Assembly (NCBI RefSeq): GCF_021916785.1
Contig: NZ_JAKCFC010000002.1
Coordinates: 744,001-808,000, forward strand
Reading direction: 5' to 3'
Source: Mycolicibacterium lacusdiani
Lineage (GTDB): Bacteria > Actinomycetota > Actinomycetes > Mycobacteriales > Mycobacteriaceae
Length of the DNA: 64,000 bases
Shown: in pieces, positions 1 through 8,545 of the stretch
Position numbering within the stretch: position 1 is the first letter of the stretch
Layout: each line of letters starts with the position of its first letter
Notes under the pieces: model-generated
What the model was told of the DNA's origin: nothing
What the model saw: the letters and a program-made list of their open reading frames with translations, nothing else
The model's database searches: none
Program-made: the position numbers and the translations under genes

Positions 1-11
1 CGACGGTCTAT

Positions 12-33
12 TATCTGCGTATGAATGCAGATA
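12..33 (+). promoter_or_regulatory. Probable KmtR operator over the kmtR start codon
   Basis: A perfect 7-bp inverted repeat (TATCTGC, 8-nt spacer, GCAGATA) spans the ATG at 21. ArsR-family repressors usually bind short inverted repeats at their own promoter, so this is the likely autoregulatory site. Because the site covers the start codon, the transcript is probably leaderless or nearly so. Only 20 bases precede the gene in the window, so the -35 region cannot be judged. Confidence 0.6.
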
Positions 34-434
34 GCGATACCCGCGGCGGTCGGCTTCCCGACGACCAGGTGGGCCTCGTGGTCGAGGTGTTCCGGATGCT
101 GGCCGACGCCACGCGCGTTCAGGTCCTCTGGGCGCTGGTCGGCCGCGAGATGTCGGTCAACGATCTCGCCACCCACATCGGCAAGCCCGCACCGTCGGTG
201 TCCCAGCACCTGGCGAAGTTGAGGATGGCCCGACTCGTCCGCACCCGGCGCGAGGGCACCACGATCTACTACAACCTCGACAACGACCACATCGCACAGC
301 TCGTCACCGACGCGGTCTACAACGCCGAACACGCGGGTCCTGGCGTCCCGGGCCACCACCGCGACACCGCAGGGATCGCCCGGCTACGCGTCGGCGAACC
401 GGGTGGCAGCACGGGAACGGGGCGACGAGCATGA
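21..434 (+). CDS. kmtR: ArsR/SmtB-family Ni/Co-responsive repressor, KmtR-like
   Basis: This 137-residue winged-helix repressor has the ArsR recognition-helix segment PAPSVSQHLAKLRMARLVRT at about residues 56-75. It carries the metal ligands described for M. tuberculosis KmtR, shifted by two positions: H90, E103, H104, H112 and H113. KmtR senses nickel and cobalt and represses itself and a cation diffusion facilitator. Here the next gene is such a facilitator, overlapping by 4 bases, so the pair is an operon. Family and ligands are read from the sequence. The metal identity is by analogy with KmtR. Confidence 0.85.
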   Translation: MNADSDTRGGRLPDDQVGLVVEVFRMLADATRVQVLWALVGREMSVNDLATHIGKPAPSVSQHLAKLRMARLVRTRREGTTIYYNLDNDHIAQLVTDAVYNAEHAGPGVPGHHRDTAGIARLRVGEPGGSTGTGRRA

Positions 435-1444
435 TCGGCCACTCGCACACCGACCACGGACATCACCATCACGATCGTCGCGGCGGGAGGTTCGGCGCAG
501 CTCTGCGCGAGGTGTTCGCACCGCACAGCCACGACGCCAGCGACAGCATCGACGGGGCGCTGGAGTCGAGCGCAGCGGGGATCCGCGCGGTCAAGATCAG
601 CCTGCTCGTCCTCGGTGCGACGGCGCTCGTGCAGATCGGCATCGTCGTCGTCTCCGGGTCGGTCGCACTCCTGGCCGACACCATCCACAACGTCTCCGAC
701 GCCCTCACCGCGATACCGCTGTGGATCGCCTTCGCGCTCGGTACCAAGGCAGCGACGCGGCGGTACACCTACGGGTTCGGACGCGCCGAGGACCTGGCCG
801 GGCTGTTCGTCGTCGCGATGATCGCCCTGTCGGCCATCGTCGCCGGCGTCGAATCGGTCCGCCGCCTGATCGATCCGGTGCCCATCGAGCACGTCGGCTG
901 GGTCGCCCTCGCCGGACTCGTCGGGTTCATCGGCAACGAACTGGTCGCCCTCTACCGCATCCGCGTCGGCCGCCGGATCGGCTCGGCCGCCCTCGTCGCG
1001 GACGGATTACACGCTCGCACAGACGGTTTCACCTCGCTCGCGGTCCTGCTCGGTGCTGGTGGCGTCGCGCTCGGCTTCCCGTTGGCCGACCCGATCATCG
1101 GCCTGGTCATCACCGTCGCCATCCTCGCGGTCCTCCGGACTGCCATCCGTGACATCTTCCGCCGCCTCATGGACGCCGTCGATCCCACGTTCGTCGATAC
1201 CGCTGAGACGGCGCTTGCCGCCGAGCCCGGCGTCACCGGCGTTCGCAGCGTGAAGATGCGGTGGATCGGGCATCGGCTACACGCCGATGCCGAACTCGAC
1301 ATCGATCCGGCGGTCAGTCTCGCCGACGCCCATCGGATCGCCCACGATGCCGAGCACACGCTCACCCACGTGGTCCCGAAACTTCACTCGGCGCTCGTGC
1401 ACGCCTACCCGGCCAGTCACGGGTCCGACCGTGAATGGACCTAG
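431..1444 (+). CDS. Cation diffusion facilitator (CDF) metal efflux transporter
   Basis: The 337-residue inner-membrane transporter should export divalent metal (Zn, Ni or Co) in exchange for protons. The N-terminus is His-rich (an H-S-H...HGHHHH stretch at residues 3-14). About six membrane segments follow, with H-x3-D metal-site motifs in TM2 (HNVSD) and TM5 (HARTD), and then a cytoplasmic ferredoxin-like domain. The ATG overlaps the kmtR stop, so it is probably co-transcribed with and repressed by KmtR. H-x3-D in both helices is typical of zinc-type CDFs, so Zn remains as likely as Ni/Co. Confidence 0.88.
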   Translation: MIGHSHTDHGHHHHDRRGGRFGAALREVFAPHSHDASDSIDGALESSAAGIRAVKISLLVLGATALVQIGIVVVSGSVALLADTIHNVSDALTAIPLWIAFALGTKAATRRYTYGFGRAEDLAGLFVVAMIALSAIVAGVESVRRLIDPVPIEHVGWVALAGLVGFIGNELVALYRIRVGRRIGSAALVADGLHARTDGFTSLAVLLGAGGVALGFPLADPIIGLVITVAILAVLRTAIRDIFRRLMDAVDPTFVDTAETALAAEPGVTGVRSVKMRWIGHRLHADAELDIDPAVSLADAHRIAHDAEHTLTHVVPKLHSALVHAYPASHGSDREWT

Positions 1445-1845
1445 GGGCGGTCGACGGGTGGGGACGGGAAGCTCAGTGACACTCGCGTGCCGCTCGTATT
1501 GGTGTAGAGGCCGACGTGAGAACTCATGGCACGCATCAGGGCAAGGCCACGGCCGCGCGAGACGTCGGTCTTCGACGTGTCGGTCTTCCACCGGCCGAAG
1601 TCCTCGACGGTGATGCAGATGGACTGCGAATCGACGTCGGCCGACACCCGGATGGCGCCGGCCGCGCCACCTATGTAGGCGTGTTCGATGCTGTTGCTGC
1701 ACGCCTCGTTGACGACGAGGACGATGTCGCCGATCCGCTCGTCCGGCGTCCCGAGCGACGACAACCAGGCCGCCACCTGTTCGCGCACGGCCGACAACGA
1801 CTCAGCGCGCGCCGGAACCACCAGATGTAGCCGCGGCGGTGTCAT
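1441..1845 (-). CDS. RsbW-like anti-sigma factor / histidine-kinase-type ATPase
   Basis: This 134-residue protein is a single HATPase_c domain of the RsbW/SpoIIAB type. The N-box is VVNEACSNSIEHAY (about residues 43-56), followed by the ATP-lid region VEDFGRW and a G-box SRGRGLALMRAM. Proteins of this class bind a sigma factor and phosphorylate STAS antagonists. A STAS gene lies divergently about 210 bp away and a SigF-like sigma gene lies at 7.4 kb, which fits a partner-switching module. It is convergent with the CDF gene, the two stops overlapping by 4 bases. The sigma target is not shown by the sequence. Confidence 0.75.
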   Translation of the reverse strand: MTPPRLHLVVPARAESLSAVREQVAAWLSSLGTPDERIGDIVLVVNEACSNSIEHAYIGGAAGAIRVSADVDSQSICITVEDFGRWKTDTSKTDVSRGRGLALMRAMSSHVGLYTNTSGTRVSLSFPSPPVDRP

Positions 1846-2059
1846 CGCCGTACCAGCGGACGCCGCGCGTGAGCTACGTCAGTCGTCATCCAAGCTCCCG
1901 CGATGTGGTCGTCCCCCCTTGGTGTCTACTTTCACGTCGGAGGGACGACTCAAACATCGGATAGAGTCGACCTGGGTTCAGACCGGAGTCCTTCGCCTTC
2001 GAACTGTATGTCCGCCCACACGCGACGTCCGCGTCGTGAGAAGGAAGGGTCGGCCGACG

Positions 2060-2422
2060 ATGCCCCCGAGTCCGGTCATCACACGCGAGGAACGTCGAGA
2101 TCGCGACGTCACGGTCCTGTTCGTCGAGGGCGACGTCGACCTGGCGACGGCACCGTCACTCGAAGACGCCGTCGCCGCCGCCCGTACGTCCCCGGGTCGC
2201 GCACTGATCATCGATCTGACCGGTGTCACGTTCATGGGCTCGGCAGGGCTGCGCGTGCTGGTACTGACCGCGCAGGAACTCGACACGGCCGTGTTCTACG
2301 CCGTCGTCGCCGACTCACCGGCCACGCGCAGACCCATCGAGGTGACCGCATTGGACGAGATGTTCGCCACCTTCGCGACATTGGAGGCGGCGCTCGCCGC
2401 CTTCGAGGCCGAAGCGACCTGA
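2060..2422 (+). CDS. STAS-domain anti-sigma factor antagonist
   Basis: The 120-residue protein is one STAS domain. The phosphorylation-loop segment DLTGVTFMGSAGLRVL contains the Ser expected to be phosphorylated by an RsbW-type kinase. The ATG at 2060 is chosen because GGAAGGG lies about 10 nt upstream and the STAS fold starts soon after. The frame stays open far upstream, but that part has no domain character. It is divergent from the RsbW-like gene at 1441-1845, a natural kinase/antagonist pair. Confidence 0.75.
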   Translation: MPPSPVITREERRDRDVTVLFVEGDVDLATAPSLEDAVAAARTSPGRALIIDLTGVTFMGSAGLRVLVLTAQELDTAVFYAVVADSPATRRPIEVTALDEMFATFATLEAALAAFEAEAT

Positions 2423-2423
2423 C

Positions 2424-3161
2424 CTACAACTGGGATGCACCTCCGTCGACGGCCAGTTCGGTGCCGGTGGTGTAGGTGGCGTCGAACGCGAGGAAGGTGA
2501 TCGCCTTCGCGACTTCCTCGGCCTCGCCGAGGCGCTGCATCGGATTCTCGGCGGCCATCTGAGCGAGGAACTGCCGGGCATCGTCGCGAGGCATGTTCCG
2601 CTCCAGGATGCCGGTGTCGATCGGGCCGGGGGACACGGCGTTGACGCGGATGCCACGGCTGGCCAGCTCGCGGGCGAAGGTTCGCGTCATCGACCGAAGC
2701 GCAGCCTTGGTCGCCGAGTACACGCTCGTCGATGCGATGCCCTTGACGTGGCTCACCGAGGTCGTGAGCACGACGGCGCTCCCGGCGGGCATCAGCGGCA
2801 GGACCCGTTGCAGCGTGAAGAAGGGCGCCTTGGCGTTCAGATCGAACAGTTCGTCGTACGACGCCTCGGTGGTCTCGTCGAGAGTCGCGACGAGAGTTCC
2901 GCCTGCGTTGAGCACCAGCAGGTCGACGCCACCGAACTCGGCGGCTGCACGGTCGGCCAGTGCGGTGATGCCGGTCACGGCGTCACTGTCTTCGACGATC
3001 GCCGTCGGACCCAGCTGGGCTCGCGCGGCATCGAGGGACGCCGCGGTCCGGCCGGTGACGAGGACGCGAGCGCCGCCGCTCACCAGTGCCTTGGCGGTGG
3101 CGAGGCCGATGCCGCTGGTGCCTCCCGTGATGACGACTCGTTTGCCTTCGAGGGTGCTCAT
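2424..3161 (-). CDS. Short-chain dehydrogenase/reductase (SDR), copy 1
   Basis: This 245-residue classical SDR has the cofactor motif TGGTSGIG near the N-terminus, a structural NAG motif, and the catalytic Ser plus YSATK (YxxxK). It ends in a typical GTELAVDGG segment. It is a close paralogue of the next SDR upstream (3220-3960), so the pair arose by tandem duplication and is probably co-transcribed. The start at 3161 gives a normal SDR N-terminus; a longer open frame to 3434 runs antisense over nothing recognisable. The substrate is unknown. The LysR gene divergent from the pair is the likely regulator. Confidence 0.82.
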   Translation of the reverse strand: MSTLEGKRVVITGGTSGIGLATAKALVSGGARVLVTGRTAASLDAARAQLGPTAIVEDSDAVTGITALADRAAAEFGGVDLLVLNAGGTLVATLDETTEASYDELFDLNAKAPFFTLQRVLPLMPAGSAVVLTTSVSHVKGIASTSVYSATKAALRSMTRTFARELASRGIRVNAVSPGPIDTGILERNMPRDDARQFLAQMAAENPMQRLGEAEEVAKAITFLAFDATYTTGTELAVDGGASQL

Positions 3162-3219
3162 GGACGGGCCTTTCCGTTGTCTCGCATGATGATTGAGGTG
3201 TTCGTCGATCGACATGGCC

Positions 3220-3960
3220 TCAGAGCTGGGACTCGCCGCCGTCGACGACCAATTCGATGCCCGCGACGAACGTCGCCTCGAAGGCAAGGAAGGCCACCGC
3301 GGGGGCGAACTCGTCGGGATGGCCGAACCGCTGCATCGGGCTGCTCGCGGTGAACTGGGCCTTGAGGAGTTCGGCTCGCTCCGGCGCCTCCTTCTCCAGC
3401 TTCCCGGTGTCGATGGAGCCGGGGCTGATCGCATTGACGCGGATTCCCCTCGGCAGCAGTTCCCGGCTGAGGGTGCGCGCCATCGACCGCAGCGCCGCCT
3501 TGCTGGCCGAGTAGACGCTGAGCCTGTCCCACCCCGTTCGATTGGCGATCGACGTCGTCAACACGACGCCGCTGCCCGGAGCGAGCAGCGGCGCCAGCTT
3601 CTGCACGGTGAAGAACGGACCCTTCGCGTTGATCGCGAACACGTCGTCGAAGGTCCGTTCGGTCACGTCCTCGAAGGCGTCGAAGCTGCCGATGCCCGCG
3701 TTCACCACCAGCGCGTGGACGGTGCCGAACTCGGCGGCGGCCCGGTCGGCCAGCGCGTCGATGTCGGTGAGCGAACTGGCGTCGCTTCGCACCGCGACAC
3801 CGCGGTCGCCGAGTCGGTGAGCGGCGTCCGCCAGTGTCTCGCTGGTCCGTCCCGTCACCATGACGCGTGCGTCCTCGTCCACCAGGTACCGAGCGGCCGC
3901 CAGTCCGAGTCCGCTGCTGCCACCGGTGATGACGACGTTCTTGCCGTCGTACCTGCCCAT
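3220..3960 (-). CDS. Short-chain dehydrogenase/reductase (SDR), copy 2
   Basis: The 246-residue classical SDR has TGGSSGLG (NAD(P) binding), NAG, and the catalytic YSASK. It resembles the downstream SDR through nearly its whole length, including the shared VMVTGRTS/VLVTGRTA and RSMARTLSREL/RSMTRTFAREL segments. It is the promoter-proximal gene of the pair and diverges from the LysR gene across a 156-bp region holding an LTTR-type palindrome. The substrate is not recognisable. Confidence 0.82.
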   Translation of the reverse strand: MGRYDGKNVVITGGSSGLGLAAARYLVDEDARVMVTGRTSETLADAAHRLGDRGVAVRSDASSLTDIDALADRAAAEFGTVHALVVNAGIGSFDAFEDVTERTFDDVFAINAKGPFFTVQKLAPLLAPGSGVVLTTSIANRTGWDRLSVYSASKAALRSMARTLSRELLPRGIRVNAISPGSIDTGKLEKEAPERAELLKAQFTASSPMQRFGHPDEFAPAVAFLAFEATFVAGIELVVDGGESQL

Positions 3961-4039
3961 TTCGCCGATCCTCTCGTCGCATCCGTGCCTTCGAGTCTTC
4001 GACCGTGGGCGCACGGTGTCCAAGACCTGGTTTGCATCC

Positions 4040-4062
4040 CGCCATGCCGAATCGGCATGGCG
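4040..4062. promoter_or_regulatory. LysR-type operator palindrome (T-N11-A)
   Basis: A perfect 10-bp inverted repeat (CGCCATGCCG, 3-nt spacer AAT, CGGCATGGCG) lies between the divergent SDR and LysR starts. Inside it, T at 4045 and A at 4057 are separated by 11 bases, the T-N11-A arrangement of LysR-type regulator boxes. A terminator is unlikely because both flanking genes are transcribed away from it. Binding by the adjacent LysR protein is inferred. Confidence 0.7.
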
Positions 4063-4116
4063 AGGAATACCTCCGGCCACCTGCCGGGTTGGGAGGGTCA
4101 TGTGGGTGGTGCACGG

Positions 4117-5046
4117 ATGAACGACCTCGGGACCGATCTAGAGCTGCGACTGGTGCGCTACTTCACCGTGGTGGCCGAGCACGGGAACTTCAGCCGCGCG
4201 GCCGCCGAGCTGCATCTGGCACAGCCGTCGCTCAGTCGCCAGATACAGCGCCTCGAAGATCGCCTGGGCGTACGTCTGCTGGACCGCACGCCGCAAGGCA
4301 CGCTGCCCACCGAGGCGGGCAGGGCATTCCTACCGGAGGCTCGTGCGCTGTTGCGGGCCGCTCGTCAGGCGACGCTGGTGACCCGCGCTTACCGGCCGAC
4401 CGGCAAGGTCATCATCGGATACGTCGAGGATCTGGTGATCACTCCTGCCGTGCGCGAACTGCGTCGGCGTCACCCGAATGCGGAGATCGACACCCGCCAC
4501 CTCGAGTGCCATGACGGTCGGGTGTTCGCCGAGGGAGGAGTGGACGCCGTCGTCGCCCGCGACCCGCTCACGTTCCCCGCCGACGTCGCCGAGACGACCG
4601 TGCTCTACGAGGAGCCACGGATGCTGGTGGTGCCCATCGACCACCACCTGGCCGGCAGGGCGTCGGTCTCGCCGGACGACTTCGCCGGCGAGCAGTTCAT
4701 CTGCCCGCACGGCGGCGCCCGCGCGCTCTATCCGACGGATTCGTACCGGGGCAGCGACCCCGGTCCCATCTCGGCGGGCCCGGTCAACGAGAGTTTCGAG
4801 GACAGAATGGAACTCGTGGCGAGCGGTCAGGCGATCGCGGTCCTGCCGGTGGGCGACCGGCGCAGCTCGCTGCGCACCGATCTGGCGACCGTGCCGGTCG
4901 AGCGATTCCCGACCAGCAAGGTCATGGTGGCGACCCGCGTCGGTGACTCCAACCCGCTGGTCGCCGACTTCGTGAACGTCGCGCGGGAGCGCCTCACGGG
5001 CGGTTCGGCTCCGCGAGTTGATCGACTGGAGCATGGTCGTCGGTGA
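4117..5046 (+). CDS. LysR-family transcriptional regulator
   Basis: This 309-residue LTTR has an N-terminal winged HTH (FSRAAAELHLAQPSLSRQIQ, about residues 27-46) and a periplasmic-binding-like effector domain starting near TGKVIIGYVED. The ATG at 4117 gives the usual family length; the frame is open for a further 900 bases upstream, but that DNA codes the two SDR genes on the other strand. It diverges from the SDR pair and probably controls it. The 3' end overlaps the convergent methyltransferase-like gene by 53 bases. Confidence 0.85.
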   Translation: MNDLGTDLELRLVRYFTVVAEHGNFSRAAAELHLAQPSLSRQIQRLEDRLGVRLLDRTPQGTLPTEAGRAFLPEARALLRAARQATLVTRAYRPTGKVIIGYVEDLVITPAVRELRRRHPNAEIDTRHLECHDGRVFAEGGVDAVVARDPLTFPADVAETTVLYEEPRMLVVPIDHHLAGRASVSPDDFAGEQFICPHGGARALYPTDSYRGSDPGPISAGPVNESFEDRMELVASGQAIAVLPVGDRRSSLRTDLATVPVERFPTSKVMVATRVGDSNPLVADFVNVARERLTGGSAPRVDRLEHGRR

Positions 5047-6526
5047 GCACCTGGGCGTCGCCGATCCAGTCGGCGAGGTCCGCGCCGGAAATCGTGGTCC
5101 ACTGGGTCTCGCGCTGTCGCAGGGCATCTCGCAACCTTCGGGGCTCGATCGGCCGGTCCGAGGCGATGACGACGAAGTTTCCGCCGTTCGGCGCGGCCGA
5201 CGGGTCGACGCCGACGTCCCTGGGTTCCCCGGCGAGGACGACGTGATCGAAGGTCTCTGCGAGAGTCGCCGTTTCAGCCCGTAGGAACGCCAGTGCGCCG
5301 TAGTCGATGAGATTGGCGACGTACACGCCGTCGTCCTTCAGCACGCGCCGAACGTCGCCGATCGCCTCCCTGGTGGTGAGGTGCCACGGGACGCTGACGC
5401 CGCCGAAGGCGTCGCCGACCACGACGTCGCGGCTGCGCGCGGACAGCTCGCGCAGGCCCAGTCGGCCATCTTCGACCCGTACGTCGATCCCGCCGTCCGG
5501 TGTCAGCCCCAGCCTCTCGCGGTCCAAACCGACCACGCCACCGTCGATCTCGGAGACGACGCTGTGGGACCCCGGACGGGTCGCGGCGAGGTAGCGGGCG
5601 TACGTCATGCCTCCGCCGCCGAGGTGGTAGGCCGCCAACGGTTCCTTCGGAGGGAAGGCGCTGTCGACGGCGGCGGCGATCGCGCGCACGTAGGCGAACG
5701 TCAAGGTGGTGGGATCGTCGACGTCGACGTAGGAGTGCCGTATCCCGTCGAGCACGAGCGTGCGCCCACCGGCACGTTCCGGGTCGCCGATCACGCGGGC
5801 GCAGTGATACTGGGTCTCGGCATCGCACCCTCCCGGCGCCACCAGCCCCGCGAGACCGCCCAGTACGACGATGCCGGCGACCGCCGCCGCGCTCGCCCTG
5901 CGCCACACCCGCATTCGCCACTCGACGACGAGACTGCCCACCACCAGGAGGGCGCCGAGCCCAACGAGGATGCCGCTCACCGGAACCCGAGAGATCAGCA
6001 CGAAACCGGTGAGCACGGTGCCGGTGATTGCCCCGATGGTGCCCACTCCGGACAGCGATCCGACCACGGTGCCGGTCTTGGCGAGGGCCGTCAGACGCAG
6101 CTTGGTCACCATGGGCGTCACGGCGGACAGCAGGGCGCCAGGAACGAGGATGGTCAGCGACGCGACCAGCAACAGAATGGGTTGCGCCCACTCGGCCGTG
6201 GTCCGCACCATCGCGGGCGTGATCGCCACGACGGCACCGGAGACGCCCAACGACGGCGCGATGAGCCTGCGCGGATCCGACCGGTCGGCGAACTGCCCAC
6301 CGGCCCACGAACCGATCGCGATCGCGGTGAGCGCGATGCCGATGACCAGGGTGCTGGTCTCCAGCGTCAACCCCAGGTACGGCGCGAGCAGGCGCAGGGC
6401 AGTGATCTCGATGACCAGCACCGCAGCCGACGAGCCGAAGACGAGCAGCGCAGCAGTGCGGGTACCCATGCCCGGAACCGGTGGGGAGGGCTGAGGTTCG
6501 CCCGACGGCGGCGGCGCTGCGGTCAC
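4994..6526 (-). CDS. Membrane-anchored spermidine-synthase-like fused protein
   Basis: The 510-residue protein joins about seven N-terminal hydrophobic helices (residues ~20-240, transporter-like) to a C-terminal Rossmann domain of the spermidine synthase/SAM-methyltransferase class. The nucleotide-site segment is HLGGGGMTYARYL, followed by an acidic SEID and a GDAFGG segment. Such fusions are common in actinobacteria and their substrate is unknown. Polyamine synthesis cannot be assumed. The frame start is a GTG; an ATG at residue 20 (6469) would also give a normal membrane start. Confidence 0.7.
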   Translation of the reverse strand: MTAAPPPSGEPQPSPPVPGMGTRTAALLVFGSSAAVLVIEITALRLLAPYLGLTLETSTLVIGIALTAIAIGSWAGGQFADRSDPRRLIAPSLGVSGAVVAITPAMVRTTAEWAQPILLLVASLTILVPGALLSAVTPMVTKLRLTALAKTGTVVGSLSGVGTIGAITGTVLTGFVLISRVPVSGILVGLGALLVVGSLVVEWRMRVWRRASAAAVAGIVVLGGLAGLVAPGGCDAETQYHCARVIGDPERAGGRTLVLDGIRHSYVDVDDPTTLTFAYVRAIAAAVDSAFPPKEPLAAYHLGGGGMTYARYLAATRPGSHSVVSEIDGGVVGLDRERLGLTPDGGIDVRVEDGRLGLRELSARSRDVVVGDAFGGVSVPWHLTTREAIGDVRRVLKDDGVYVANLIDYGALAFLRAETATLAETFDHVVLAGEPRDVGVDPSAAPNGGNFVVIASDRPIEPRRLRDALRQRETQWTTISGADLADWIGDAQVLTDDHAPVDQLAEPNRP

Positions 6527-6584
6527 GTCCGCATCCTTCCAAGCCCTTGTCTCGGTCGACCGCCGGGGTGCTGGCCCGCCTTGG

Positions 6585-7181
6585 TCAGATCCCGAACGCC
6601 CCGCCCTCGACGAGGATCACCACTCCCAGCACGATCAACACGACCGGTAGGACGACGTCCCCCCAGCGCGCCATCAGCCGGGCGATGGCTGGGCGGGTGG
6701 CGAGGTACCAGCCCAGCGCGCAGCAGGCCGCGACGCCGACCAGGAACACGACCACGTAGGTGACCATCCCCGCGACGCCGGCGACGGCGAACACGGGGAT
6801 GTAGACGCCGATGTTGTCGCCGCCGTTGGCGAACGTCACCGCCGCGACGGTCAACACACCCAGTTGCGAGGGACCCGCCGCGTCGTCGTCATCGTCGCCC
6901 CGGGAACGCCAGGCCTCCCACGCGGCGTAGATCCCGAGTAGCAGCGGCAGCAGACCCAGATAGGCGATCGACGATTCGGGGAGCAGCCGGGCACCCAGCG
7001 CCGCCACGACCGACCCCGCGAGTATCGCGACGAAACCGAGATACTGGCCGACCACGACGGCGGTCGTCGCGGCCCGGTGGCCGGCCGCGCGGCCGAAGAA
7101 CAGGGCGAGGATGACGACGTCGTCGACGTTCGTGGCGACGAAGACCGCCACCGCCTGGCCGACGGTGCCCAGCCCCGTCAC
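6585..7181 (-). CDS. CadD-family cadmium/cation resistance transporter
   Basis: This 198-residue membrane protein has about five or six hydrophobic segments and the acidic motifs of the CadD family: FVATNVDDVVIL near the N-terminus and FANGGDNIGVYIPVF in the middle. CadD proteins are linked to cadmium or other cation export. The start used is a GTG directly before the first helix. No metal regulator is adjacent, though kmtR-CDF is 5 kb away. Confidence 0.75.
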   Translation of the reverse strand: MTGLGTVGQAVAVFVATNVDDVVILALFFGRAAGHRAATTAVVVGQYLGFVAILAGSVVAALGARLLPESSIAYLGLLPLLLGIYAAWEAWRSRGDDDDDAAGPSQLGVLTVAAVTFANGGDNIGVYIPVFAVAGVAGMVTYVVVFLVGVAACCALGWYLATRPAIARLMARWGDVVLPVVLIVLGVVILVEGGAFGI

Positions 7182-7190
7182 GGGAGAATG

Positions 7191-7361
7191 CTAGCGGCTC
7201 TGGAAGATCTGCTGATGCGCCGCGACGCTGAACGTCATTCCGTGGTCGGTGTCGTGGCCGTCTACTCGGACGCCCCGGCCGCAGACAGGACAGCTCGCGG
7301 CGGTGTTCGGCGGCGGGTCGCCTGCCAGTTCCCGTCCGCTTCCGCTGCACAGGTGATTCAT
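7191..7361 (-). CDS. Small putative zinc-ribbon protein
   Basis: The reading frame codes 56 residues with one clear CPVCGR knuckle and a second Cys near the N-terminus (HLCSGSGR). His residues follow in VDGHDTDHG. A GAGGAC sequence sits about 8 nt before the ATG at 7361. The frame is open further upstream, but the internal ATG with this ribosome site gives a compact protein. No function is known. It lies between the CadD-like gene and the sigma factor, all on the minus strand. Confidence 0.55.
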   Translation of the reverse strand: MNHLCSGSGRELAGDPPPNTAASCPVCGRGVRVDGHDTDHGMTFSVAAHQQIFQSR

Positions 7362-7426
7362 TCGTGGTCCTCGACAATCTTCTCGGTCGTTGGGTGCCAC
7401 GAATCTCATACCCGCGGGAGCCGCGC

Positions 7427-8278
7427 CTACTCCAGCGCCTTGCGCATGTCGGCAAGGATCCGCGCGAGGATGCGGGAGACCTGCATCTGCGACGTGCCGA
7501 TCTTCTCGGCGATCTGACTCTGCGTCATCGAGTCGAAGAAGCGCATCTGAAGGACATCGCGGTCGCGGTCGCACAGCGCAGCCAGCAGCGGCCGGATCGC
7601 CTCCCGGTCGGTGACGTACTCGATGCGTTCGTCGACCTCGCCCACGATGTCGGCCACCATGCGCGGCCGCACACCGTCACTGCCGATCGGGGCATCCAGC
7701 GAGCGCAGCTGATAGGCGTCGGCGGAGATCAGGCACTCCACGATCTGCTCCCGATCCGCGCCGAGGTAGTCGGCCAGCTCGCTCGGCGTGGGCGCATGCC
7801 CCAGCTCCTGCATCAGCGAGCTGGTCGCGCGGGTGATCTGCACGTGCAGATCGCGAATGCGACGAGGCACGTGCATGGTCCAGGCGTGATCGCGAAAGTG
7901 CCTGCGCACCTCGCCCATCATCGTGGGAATCGCGAATGCGACGAACGACGAACCGCGGGTCGGGTCGAAGCGCTCGACGGCGTTGAGCAGTCCCACCCTG
8001 GCCACCTGGACGAGGTCGTCGAGCGCCTCCCCTCGCCTGTCGAAGTGCAGCGCCACGTGGTCGGCCATCGGCATGCAGCGCCGGATGATGCGTTCGCGTT
8101 GACGGCGGTACTCGTGGCTGCCGACCGTCATGTCATGCAGTGCGTGGAACATGTCGATGACGTCGAGGTACTCGTCGGTCGACCTGGATCGGGTGGGCCT
8201 GACGGGCTGGGTGACGGTTGCGGGGACGTCGATGTCGAGTTGAACGGTGGTGGCCGCGGTGGTCAGCGTGCTTGTCAT
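7427..8278 (-). CDS. SigF/SigB-group alternative sigma factor
   Basis: This 283-residue sigma-70 group 3 factor resembles mycobacterial SigF throughout. Region 2 includes HFDRRGEALDDLVQVARVGL and FVAFAIPTMMGEVRRHFRDH, and region 4 ends with MTQSQIAEKIGTSQMQVSRI. It is likely a SigF paralogue; environmental mycobacteria often have several. The ATG at 8278 is preceded by GGGAG about 11 nt upstream. No anti-sigma gene is adjacent; the nearest RsbW-like gene is at 1.4 kb. I see no convincing SigF-type autoregulatory promoter upstream. Confidence 0.82.
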   Translation of the reverse strand: MTSTLTTAATTVQLDIDVPATVTQPVRPTRSRSTDEYLDVIDMFHALHDMTVGSHEYRRQRERIIRRCMPMADHVALHFDRRGEALDDLVQVARVGLLNAVERFDPTRGSSFVAFAIPTMMGEVRRHFRDHAWTMHVPRRIRDLHVQITRATSSLMQELGHAPTPSELADYLGADREQIVECLISADAYQLRSLDAPIGSDGVRPRMVADIVGEVDERIEYVTDREAIRPLLAALCDRDRDVLQMRFFDSMTQSQIAEKIGTSQMQVSRILARILADMRKALE

Positions 8279-8545
8279 GGGGAGAAGGACTCCCTTCTCG
8301 GGCGTACAGCGCGGACGCTGTAGCCGTTCGCCTAGCGAATCGGATGTGTCAGCGATGCCGGGCTGTCGCGCAATTCGGATCCTCGACGGCTCGATGGCTG
8401 CGTTCGGCAATCCGGCGGCTGATGTGCCCCGCTTGTACCTAAACGGTGAAAGGTCAAAATCGACCTTGCAATAAGGTACGTCGCTCAAGCGCCCTCGTCG
8501 CCCCGTCGCGCTGCATCGTTCGTTTGGCGGATCGACTTGCGCCGA

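Noticed and set aside
4040..4062. Rho-independent terminator
   Set aside because: There is no T-run and both neighbouring genes are transcribed away from the palindrome, so an operator fits better.
3193..4116. A 308-codon N-terminal extension of the LysR frame
   Set aside because: This DNA codes two intact SDR proteins on the other strand; the LysR fold begins just after the ATG at 4117.
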